Positions 1 through 5,127 of a stretch of 7,008 nucleotides of DNA are shown here, piece after piece. Every line of letters starts with the position of its first letter. Position 1 is the stretch's first letter. This stretch comes from Caldisericota bacterium (GTDB lineage Bacteria > Caldisericota > Caldisericia > Cryosericales > Cryosericaceae), in contig JAPLGH010000045.1 of assembly GCA_026390285.1 (NCBI GenBank), positions 1-7,008 on the forward strand. The letters run 5' to 3'. Under the pieces are notes generated by a model. It made no database searches, was not told the origin of the DNA, and worked only from the letters and a program-made list of their open reading frames with translations. The position numbers were made by a program, and so were the translations under genes.

Positions 1-246
1 GAATCTCTGCCAGATACCGTTGTGCTTGAGGAGGTTGCGCACAGAATCGGTTGGCTGTGCGCCAAGTCCGAGCCAGTAGGCGACACGCTCTTCGCTGACT
101 TCGATCTTCGGCTCCTTGGGCTTGGGATCATAGTAGCCGAGTGTCTCGATGACCGCACCATTGGTCGGTTTCTTACGGTCGAGCACAACAAAACGATAGT
201 GAGCCTGATGCTTGGTTCCAGTCCGTGCGAGCTTGATGCTTACCAT
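1..246 (-). CDS. rpsP: 30S ribosomal protein bS16 (3' end cut by window edge)
   Basis: This gene encodes bS16, a small-subunit ribosomal protein that binds 16S rRNA early in 30S assembly. Eighty-two codons are visible, from the ATG at 246 to the window edge, with no stop, so the C-terminus is missing. The protein begins MVSIKLARTG and shows the family landmarks: the basic N-terminal strand, HYRFVVLDRKKP at about residues 16-27, the LGYYDPKPKEP segment (36-46), and the signature GAQPTDSVRNLLK (62-74). An AGGAGG ribosome-binding site at 251-256 lies 4 nt before the ATG and fixes the start. It follows ffh by 28 nt with no terminator between, so it is probably co-transcribed; ffh-rpsP adjacency is common in Firmicutes. 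Identification is firm despite the truncation. Confidence 0.96.
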   Translation of the reverse strand, partial: MVSIKLARTGTKHQAHYRFVVLDRKKPTNGAVIETLGYYDPKPKEPKIEVSEERVAYWLGLGAQPTDSVRNLLKHNGIWQRF

Positions 247-274
247 GTTTCCTCCTGTTGCGTACCTGCGAGTA

Positions 275-1588
275 TCAGAATCCGGGCAAGCCAAAGCCCC
301 CGGCGTGCCTGTTGCTAGCCATCTTCGCCATGCGACTGAACAACTCAAACTGCTTGAGCATTCTGTTGATGTCACTGACATCCACGCCTGCGCCACGAGC
401 GACACGACGCTTACGGGACGCATTCAGGATGACAGGATTGCGCCTTTCGGTGTCGGTCATGGAGTCAATGATAGCCGTGAATCTCTTCGAAACGCCCTCG
501 TCAACAACAGCCCCCTTCGGAATCATGTTGGCGGGGAGACTCTCAAGCATCTTATTTATACCACCAACTTGAGCTATTTCAAGCAGCTGATCGCGGAGGT
601 CGTAAAGGTCGAACTTCCCCGTTTGGACTCTCTTGGCGACGCCTGCTGCCTTCGCCTGTGACTCGGCGTTATCGTACCGCTTCAGCAGTCCCTCGATATC
701 GCCGTAGCCGACGATGCGCGCCGCATGCCTCTCAGGCACAAAGTAATCGAGGTCCTGCAAATGCTCTCCGACGCCGACATACTTGATCGGTTTGCCAATG
801 GCCTCTTTGAAGGACAGCACCGCACCACCCTGCGCTGGCGAATCAAACTTCGTGAAGATCGCCCCGGTAAGTGGCGCTACCTTGTTGAAGCTCTGAGAAA
901 GGGGAATGGCCTTCGATCCGATCATGGAATCAAGTACGATCAGGGTCTCGTCAGGACGGTACAATGCAGTAACCGTCTGCAATTCACTCATCAGTTCGGT
1001 GTCGAACTCGTGCCGCCCCTGCGTGTCCAGCAGCTGAACATCCAGGGATTTCTCCCGGGCATAGCGGTCAGCACCCCGGATCAGATCCGCCAGGCTCCCG
1101 TCGTGTTCGCCGTAGAACTCGACCCCTGCGTCAGCAGCCAGCTTCTGCAATTGCTGGTAGGCCGCCGGCCGGCCGTAGTCTCCAGGAATGAGAAGCGGGT
1201 AATGACCTTCCTTCTTGAGGAGAAGAGCCAGCTTGCCCAGCGTCGTCGTCTTGCCAGACCCCTGAAGGCCCACAAGCATGACTCGATACGGGATGTGTGT
1301 GATGGCGATGCCTTTGCCGCCCTGTCCTCCAAGTGCCTGCGTCAACTGCTCATAGAGAACCTTGACCACCTGGTCACCGGGCGTGATACTCTTGAGGACC
1401 TTCTCGTCCAGGCATGCCTCACGCGTCTGCGCGATGAACGACTTGACAACTCGATAGTCAACGTCAGCGCCGAGCAGACCCAGCTTCACCTCCGCAAGCG
1501 CCGCATCAATGTCTCCCTGCGACAGCAGACCCTTGCGCCGCAGCCCGTCGAAGACTCCGCCGAGCGCTTTCTTGACAGATTCGAACAC
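275..1588 (-). CDS. ffh: Signal recognition particle GTPase Ffh (SRP54)
   Basis: Ffh is the protein subunit of the bacterial SRP. It binds signal sequences emerging from the ribosome together with the SRP RNA and docks with FtsY at the membrane. The 437 residues match the family length. Visible order: N domain (about 1-95), G domain (about 100-295) with P-loop GLQGSGKTT (107-115), DYGRPAA (137-143), DTQGR (188-192) and TKFD (246-249), then the M domain (about 325-425) with the RNA-binding stretch SRKRRVARGAG (391-401). The start is GTG, read as MFES, which matches the usual MFEN/S start. Its Shine-Dalgarno is weak (UAGG overlapping the ylxM stop, 8 nt upstream), so coupling to ylxM, 9 nt away, is likely. 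Several motifs differ from consensus: GLLGADV for ALLEADV, DYGR for DVYR/DTQR, DTQGR for DTAGR, DSMIGS for DAMTGQ, and TKFDSPAQGG for TKLDGDARGG. Key D, K, T and R residues remain, so the enzyme is probably active. Confidence 0.97.
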   Translation of the reverse strand: MFESVKKALGGVFDGLRRKGLLSQGDIDAALAEVKLGLLGADVDYRVVKSFIAQTREACLDEKVLKSITPGDQVVKVLYEQLTQALGGQGGKGIAITHIPYRVMLVGLQGSGKTTTLGKLALLLKKEGHYPLLIPGDYGRPAAYQQLQKLAADAGVEFYGEHDGSLADLIRGADRYAREKSLDVQLLDTQGRHEFDTELMSELQTVTALYRPDETLIVLDSMIGSKAIPLSQSFNKVAPLTGAIFTKFDSPAQGGAVLSFKEAIGKPIKYVGVGEHLQDLDYFVPERHAARIVGYGDIEGLLKRYDNAESQAKAAGVAKRVQTGKFDLYDLRDQLLEIAQVGGINKMLESLPANMIPKGAVVDEGVSKRFTAIIDSMTDTERRNPVILNASRKRRVARGAGVDVSDINRMLKQFELFSRMAKMASNRHAGGFGLPGF

Positions 1589-1596
1589 TCGGCAGG

Positions 1597-1600
1597 CCTA
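1597..1600 (-). promoter_or_regulatory. Weak Shine-Dalgarno of ffh overlapping the ylxM stop
   Basis: The only purine-rich match before the ffh GTG is UAGG, which includes the ylxM TAG stop and lies 8 nt upstream. Neighbouring genes have AGGAGG, AAGGAG or GGAGG. A weak site, a GTG start and a 9-nt spacing together suggest that ffh is translated mainly by ribosomes finishing ylxM. Confidence 0.4.
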
Positions 1601-2020
1601 TAGGTCGTGACTGTTACGGTTGATCAACTTCTCGAACAGCTTCTTCAACTCACCGAGGGACTGTTTGCCTTCGGTGTTGTTTGACTGCTCACAGCACTGG
1701 TCGAGCTTGCCCATGATCTTGCGGAACATCACAACGTTCTTCTTGTAGTTGGCGATAAGCTGCAATTTGCTCTCGCAGCGCCTCATACGTCCAAGTGAGC
1801 GACGGATGTGATCATGGACAGCCTGCCGCGAAATCCGCAGGTTGCGGGCAACTTCGGCGCCGGAGTAGTTGGGCTGGATGTACAGGTCCAGAACTCCGAG
1901 CTCCTTCTTCGTGAGCAGTCCCGAGTAGAACTCAAGCAACTCGCCGATCTCTTCCTTGCGCTTGATCTTCTTCTCGTGACCGGGGGTGATGTACACCTTC
2001 TCCCTCGATTTGCTCTGCAT
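1598..2020 (-). CDS. ylxM: YlxM/p13-family helix-turn-helix protein, SRP-associated
   Basis: This is a 140-residue, lysine-rich protein of the YlxM (UPF0122) family. Members are small helix-turn-helix proteins encoded next to ffh, reported in some streptococci to modulate SRP GTPase activity; the molecular role is not settled. The core LLEFYSGLLTKKE (28-40) followed by SRQAVHDHIRRSLGRM (64-79) corresponds to the family pattern of a LLxFYGxLLTxKQ helix and a sigma-70 region-4-like helix-turn-helix (SRQAVYDxIKR). A basic N-terminal extension of about 25 residues and a C-terminal tail rich in Lys and Asn make it somewhat longer than the usual 105-120 residues. The ATG start is supported by AAGGAG at 2028-2033, 7 nt upstream. 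It sits between ftsY (57 nt upstream) and ffh (9 nt downstream), the classic position, which supports a role with the SRP cycle. Confidence 0.88.
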   Translation of the reverse strand: MQSKSREKVYITPGHEKKIKRKEEIGELLEFYSGLLTKKELGVLDLYIQPNYSGAEVARNLRISRQAVHDHIRRSLGRMRRCESKLQLIANYKKNVVMFRKIMGKLDQCCEQSNNTEGKQSLGELKKLFEKLINRNSHDL

Positions 2021-2077
2021 AGTTCAACTCCTTACCGGGATGTGATGGAACAGTCGCGTTTTCGTTGCTATTGATGC

Positions 2078-3049
2078 TTACTCTGACAACAATATCATGT
2101 TCACAACGTCGTCTTTGTCAAATGGTTTTATGCTCATAAGTGTTTCACCATTGCACACCAGTTTTATCGGGATGCGCAGTTCACGCGCGATGCTCACGAT
2201 ACTGCCGCCTTTGGCACCGGAGTCAATCTTGGTGAGGATGATCCCTGAGATTGCGATTGACTCACTGAAGGCACGGGCTTGCATGAGAGCATTCTCCCCG
2301 GTCGTCGCGTCGATGACCAGCAACGTTTCTGACAACGGCAGTCCGAACTTCGTCTCAATGACCCGCACAACTTTCTGCAGCTCAAATGTGAGGTTCTTCT
2401 TGTTTTCGAGGCGACCCGCTGTGTCGATGACGACGACGTCAACCTTGTCTGCGACAGCTTTCTGGAGGCCGTTGAACACGACGCTGGACGGGTCCTGGCC
2501 CTCTACCGAGCGCATCACCGGGACGCCGACACGGCCAGCAAGAATGACAAGCTGGTCAACGGCCCCGGCGCGGAACGTATCGGCCGCAACCAGCAGGACC
2601 GTTCGATTCTGCTGCTTGAGCATGTTTGCCAGCTTGGCGATCGAAGAGGTCTTGCCTGCGCCGTTGACCCCCGTTACCAGGACAACTGCGGGTGAACCCG
2701 TCGTGTGCAGTGTGCTGTCCAGGTCAAATACGGAACTCAGCTTGGCCCGGATCCGCTCGATGACCTGTTCTGCCGTTGGACGGCCTCGCAGCCCGCCCTT
2801 TCGTACTTCCTGCAGGATAGCCATAGTCGTGTCAACGTCGATGCCGGCGTCGATGAGAAGCTCCTCCAGAGCGTCGAAATCCGCCAACTCGCGGCGAGTG
2901 CTTCCGGCTTGCTGACATACGGTCTGTGCGGCATCTGACACCGCAGTCTCCTGTGACTCGACTCCGATCTCAGGAGTCTGAACTGAAGATTCCTCCTCTA
3001 CCGGCTTGTCCCCGCCAAAGAGTTGCTTGACACGCGACAGGAAGCTCAC
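2078..3049 (-). CDS. ftsY: SRP receptor GTPase FtsY
   Basis: FtsY is the membrane-associated receptor for the SRP. It forms a composite GTPase with Ffh and hands ribosome-nascent chain complexes to the Sec translocon. The protein has 323 residues: a short, acidic N-terminal segment (about 12-40, a reduced A domain), an N domain (about 50-115) and a G domain. Visible motifs are P-loop GVNGAGKTS (127-135), DTFRAGAVDQL (157-167), DTAGRL (209-214), TKIDSGAKGG (273-282) and PFD (309-311). The start is GTG inside the GTGA overlap with the rnc stop, preceded by GAGGGGAG at 3058-3065, 8 nt upstream. Deviations: GKTS for GKTT, TKIDS for TKLDG, and VCNGE where GVGE is usual. No transmembrane segment is seen; membrane binding probably uses the N-terminal amphipathic MSFLSRVKQLF stretch. 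It shares an operon with its partner ffh. Confidence 0.96.
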   Translation of the reverse strand: MSFLSRVKQLFGGDKPVEEESSVQTPEIGVESQETAVSDAAQTVCQQAGSTRRELADFDALEELLIDAGIDVDTTMAILQEVRKGGLRGRPTAEQVIERIRAKLSSVFDLDSTLHTTGSPAVVLVTGVNGAGKTSSIAKLANMLKQQNRTVLLVAADTFRAGAVDQLVILAGRVGVPVMRSVEGQDPSSVVFNGLQKAVADKVDVVVIDTAGRLENKKNLTFELQKVVRVIETKFGLPLSETLLVIDATTGENALMQARAFSESIAISGIILTKIDSGAKGGSIVSIARELRIPIKLVCNGETLMSIKPFDKDDVVNMILLSE

Positions 3050-3840
3050 TGACCGGACTCCCCTCGATGGGGGTGCTCTGAGATAAACGCCTCAAGAGCC
3101 GCACGAGCGGCATCTTCTTCGGCCTTCTTCTTGGATGACCCGCGACCCTCGCCGTACAGGGCGCTGCCAACATGCACCAGGGATGTGAAGACGTCCGATC
3201 CGTCCTCGCCGCGCGCGACCTCTGTGTCATACGCAGGCAGCAGACGGACGCTTCGCTGTGTCTCTTCCTGCAGGGCTGTCTTGTAGTCCAGGACCGCCCC
3301 GTTGTGCAGGTCGGCGATGGCTTTGCGGAACACGATGCTTACAAACTTCTCGGCCGCGTGCATGCCACTGTCGAAATATATGGCGGCCACAAGAGCCTCA
3401 AAGCCGTCCGCAAGAATGGCAGGCTTGCGCTCGTCACGAAGCTTGTCCTCGCCCTTGCCCAGCAACAGATACCTGTCAAGCCCCAGGTCCAGCGAGCGCT
3501 CATAGATGCCCCGCTCTTTGACCAGTGCGGCACGCATTTTGGACAGATCGCCCTCCCGGGCTTCCGGAAACTCCAGAAACAACAACTTGGCAACGATGAA
3601 GTTCACGACGCCGTCGCCCACAAATTCGAGCTTCTCGTTCGACGTGTAGCTGTGATGCTCGCTCGCGAACGAACTGTGTGTGAGAGCGACGACCAGATAC
3701 CGAAGATTCTTGAACGGTACCGGGAGTGTCTTGTTGAATTCCTCGGTCCGCTCCATCACGAGGGCGCCGGTAAAGTCCTCCTTCGGGACCACGATCCGAT
3801 GAACAGCAGTCCTGCGACTCCGCTGTGGGCTGTCTGTCAT
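3046..3840 (-). CDS. rnc: Ribonuclease III
   Basis: RNase III is a homodimeric, Mg-dependent endonuclease that cuts double-stranded RNA, matures rRNA precursors and processes some mRNAs. The 264 residues contain the catalytic signature NEKLEFVGD (68-76) with E69, E72 and D76, and the second acidic pair D145 and E148 in ILADGFEAL (142-150), so all catalytic acids are present. The C-terminal double-stranded RNA-binding domain spans about 184-254, starting DYKTALQE and ending in the basic SSKKKAEEDAARAAL helix. The ATG lies in an ATGA overlap with the plsX stop and has GGAGG (3851-3855) 10 nt upstream. This start gives about 33 residues before the usual beginning of the RNase III fold (near FNKTLPVPFKNLRYL). 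An internal GTG-ATG pair at residues 28-29 would give a more typical length but has no well-spaced Shine-Dalgarno. It is translationally coupled to plsX and ftsY; the smc gene often found after rnc is absent. Confidence 0.96.
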   Translation of the reverse strand: MTDSPQRSRRTAVHRIVVPKEDFTGALVMERTEEFNKTLPVPFKNLRYLVVALTHSSFASEHHSYTSNEKLEFVGDGVVNFIVAKLLFLEFPEAREGDLSKMRAALVKERGIYERSLDLGLDRYLLLGKGEDKLRDERKPAILADGFEALVAAIYFDSGMHAAEKFVSIVFRKAIADLHNGAVLDYKTALQEETQRSVRLLPAYDTEVARGEDGSDVFTSLVHVGSALYGEGRGSSKKKAEEDAARAALEAFISEHPHRGESGQ

Positions 3841-4826
3841 TTCCAGAGTGCCTCCAGCTTCGTGACAAGCCCTTCGTCGCAGACATTCCTGGCGACACGG
3901 ATGGCGTGGTAGATGGCCGTAGCGTCGGACCTGCCATGACAGACGATGCTGATCCCCTTGACTCCGAGCAGCGGGACACCGCCGTACTGGCTGTAGTCGA
4001 GTTTCTCCTTGACGAGTCGCAGATTGCCGTGAGCCAACGCACCGCCGAGCTTGCCCTTGATAGAGCTGCCAAGAGCTGTTTTCATCATGGAAAACAGCGT
4101 TTCTGCCGTGCTCTCCATGGTCTTGATGAAAATGTTTCCGGTAAACCCGTCGCTGACCACGACATCTGCAGCATGCCGAAAAACATCTTTTGGTTCGACG
4201 TTGCCGATGAATCCGGCGGCCTTGGCTGCCAGAAGCTTGTGCGCCTCGATCAACTGCCGGGAACCCTTCTCGGCTTCCTCGCCAATGTTGAGAAGACCAA
4301 CCGTCGGCGTCTCCTTGCCCGTAACAAGACTGCAGTAGACCTGGCCCATGCGCGCAAACTGGAGGATGTTCTCTGGAACACAGTCGGCCACTGCTCCAAC
4401 GTCAATGAAGTAGAACGGCTCACCCGTCACGGACGGAACAGCAGTAGCCAGCCCCGGGCGAAGGACGCCACGAATCCGACCGAGGACAAAGAGGGAGATT
4501 GCCATCTGTGCCCCGGTGCTGCCGGCGGAAACGATTGCCTGGCACTTGTCCTCTGCGACCAGCTGGATAGCCCGGTACAACGACGAGTCCTTGCGCGTCC
4601 TCAGTACTTCAGACGGGTGGTCGTGAAATGTGATGACCTGGGTCGTCGGGACCAGTTCGTAAAGGAATGGCTGACCCTGACGATACTGGGACAGTTCGAG
4701 ATTGATGGCTGTCTCGTCGCCCACGAAGACGACAGTGACGCCAAACTTCCGGGCAGCCTCTACAGCTCCCTTGATAATCTCATGGGGGGCATAATCGCCC
4801 CCCATGGCATCAACGGCAACTTTCAT
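3837..4826 (-). CDS. plsX: Phosphate acyltransferase PlsX
   Basis: PlsX is a peripheral membrane enzyme that converts acyl-ACP and phosphate to acyl-phosphate, the acyl donor used by PlsY to start phospholipid synthesis. The 329 residues match the family length. Family signatures seen: N-terminal VAVDAMGGDYAP (3-14), RTRKDSSLYRA (76-86), SAGSTGA (100-106, usually SAGNTGA), IDVGAVADCVPE (141-152, usually IDVGANVDCKPE), VVSDGFTGNIF (223-233) and YGGVPLLGVKG (281-291). The ATG at 4826 gives the expected MKVAVDAMGGD start. It follows a TAA stop by one codon (TAA-TGT-ATG), so re-initiation or coupling from the preceding minicistron is likely. Its first 13 codons are duplicated upstream. The stop overlaps the rnc start by 4 nt. 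The fatty-acid genes fabD, fabG and acpP, which often follow plsX, are not here. Confidence 0.96.
   Translation of the reverse strand: MKVAVDAMGGDYAPHEIIKGAVEAARKFGVTVVFVGDETAINLELSQYRQGQPFLYELVPTTQVITFHDHPSEVLRTRKDSSLYRAIQLVAEDKCQAIVSAGSTGAQMAISLFVLGRIRGVLRPGLATAVPSVTGEPFYFIDVGAVADCVPENILQFARMGQVYCSLVTGKETPTVGLLNIGEEAEKGSRQLIEAHKLLAAKAAGFIGNVEPKDVFRHAADVVVSDGFTGNIFIKTMESTAETLFSMMKTALGSSIKGKLGGALAHGNLRLVKEKLDYSQYGGVPLLGVKGISIVCHGRSDATAIYHAIRVARNVCDEGLVTKLEALWK
4781..4806 (-). other. Perfect palindrome (10-bp stem, 6-nt loop) in the 5' end of plsX
   Basis: On the plus strand CATGGGGGGC (4781-4790) and GCCCCCCATG (4797-4806) are exact reverse complements separated by ATAATC. In the mRNA the hairpin begins 20 nt after the A of the plsX ATG and covers the codons for MGGDYAPH. 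The amino acids are family-conserved, but the six-G and six-C runs depend on codon choice (GGG-GGC and GCC-CCC). A GC-rich stem this close to a start codon could slow initiation or early elongation; that effect is inferred. Confidence 0.6.
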
Positions 4827-4829
4827 ACA

Positions 4830-4889
4830 TTAGGCAGCAGACTTCTCCTTCGCATAATCGCCCCCCATGGCATCAACGGCAACTTTCAT
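4830..4889 (-). other. 19-codon minicistron made by the duplication (truncated plsX start fused to rpmF tail)
   Basis: The ATG at 4889 lies one codon after the rpmF stop, exactly where the undiverged plsX start would be. It reads MKVAVDAMGGDYAKEKSAA and then TAA: the first 13 residues of PlsX joined to a copy of the last residues of L32. The next codon is TGT, followed by the real plsX ATG. It has the same start context as plsX, so it is probably translated. No function is recognised for the peptide; it may act only as a leader that delivers ribosomes to plsX, or be a neutral by-product. Confidence 0.5.
4845..4850 (-). promoter_or_regulatory. Candidate Shine-Dalgarno for plsX inside the duplicated unit
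   Basis: The mRNA reads AAGGAG here, 18 nt before the plsX ATG at 4826, which is further than the usual 5-10 nt. The matching site in the outer copy (4908-4913) is AAGGAA, so one of the two differences between the copies changes the match to the anti-Shine-Dalgarno. With such spacing, coupling from the preceding TAA is the more likely main route of plsX initiation. Confidence 0.4.
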
Positions 4890-4892
4890 ACA

Positions 4893-5105
4893 TTAGGCAG
4901 CAGGCTTTTCCTTCTTCTCTTCCTGCTTGACCACGAGCTTGCCATCGTAGTAGCCACAGTACGGGCAGATATGATGTGAACGGATCGGCTTGTTGCAATG
5001 CCCGCAATTGACAAGAGGGCTATGGTTGTTCCTGAAGCGCATCTTGACCTTGCTGTATCTATTGCCCTTCCTGCTGTGGGTTATTTTCTTCTTTGGATTC
5101 GCCAT
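4893..5105 (-). CDS. rpmF: 50S ribosomal protein bL32, zinc-ribbon form
   Basis: bL32 is a small protein of the large ribosomal subunit. The 70-residue product begins MANPKKKITHSRKGNRYS, the typical MAVPKRKTSKSRRxxRR-like start, and has a four-cysteine zinc ribbon: C34-x2-C37 and C47-x2-C50. It is therefore the zinc-binding (C+) form. The C-terminal tail (about 60-70, QEEKKEKPAA) is charged and makes the protein longer than the usual 55-60 residues; part of this tail is what has been duplicated downstream. The start is fixed by AGGAGG at 5113-5118, 7 nt upstream. It follows leuS by 22 nt and precedes plsX; rpmF-plsX adjacency is very widespread in bacteria and links ribosome and phospholipid synthesis. 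Confidence 0.97.
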   Translation of the reverse strand: MANPKKKITHSRKGNRYSKVKMRFRNNHSPLVNCGHCNKPIRSHHICPYCGYYDGKLVVKQEEKKEKPAA

Positions 5106-5127
5106 TCAACTTCCTCCTGATCGAGAG

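Larger units (their letters stand above)
4789..4914. repeat. 63-bp direct tandem duplication at the rpmF/plsX junction
   Basis: Unit 1 is 4789-4851 and unit 2 is 4852-4914. They are identical over the first 52 bp (4789-4840 versus 4852-4903) and differ at two positions after that (4841 A versus 4904 G; 4845 C versus 4908 T), giving 61/63 identity. Read on the minus strand, each unit carries the end of rpmF (codons for KEK-P/S-AA and TAA), the TGT spacer, and the first 13 codons of plsX. The unit is exactly 21 codons, so the reading frame is kept across both copies. The outer copies serve the real rpmF end and the real plsX start. Confidence 0.95.

Noticed and set aside
725..1603. Plus-strand open frame of 292 codons opposite ffh
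   Set aside because: It lies wholly antisense to a well-supported ffh, has no recognisable domain and no good ribosome-binding site. It arises from codon bias in the opposite strand.
2021..2077. Possible promoter or terminator in the largest spacer (ftsY to ylxM)
   Set aside because: On the minus strand there is no convincing -35/-10 pair and no GC-rich hairpin followed by a T run. Only the ylxM Shine-Dalgarno is supported.
2097..2915. Plus-strand open frame of 272 codons opposite ftsY
   Set aside because: It is antisense to a confident FtsY, has a low-complexity Ser/Thr/Arg-rich composition typical of shadow frames, and shows no domain.
3172..3912. Plus-strand open frame of 246 codons opposite rnc
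   Set aside because: It runs antisense across rnc and the plsX end with no recognised motif; the RNase III catalytic residues prove the minus strand is the coding one.
4789..4914. The repeat as a mobile element, attachment site or CRISPR remnant
   Set aside because: There are only two directly abutting copies with no spacer, and both are explained as copies of the coding junction. No integrase or inverted terminal repeats are present.
3825..4979. Plus-strand open frame of 384 codons opposite plsX, with an internal protein repeat (IIAPHGINGNFHTLGSRL twice)
   Set aside because: The repeat is only the antisense reading of the 63-bp duplication, and the frame is opposite clear plsX and rpmF coding sequence.
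5106..5127. Possible terminator or promoter between leuS and rpmF
   Set aside because: The 22-nt spacer holds the rpmF AGGAGG site and no hairpin or T run, so co-transcription is the simpler reading.
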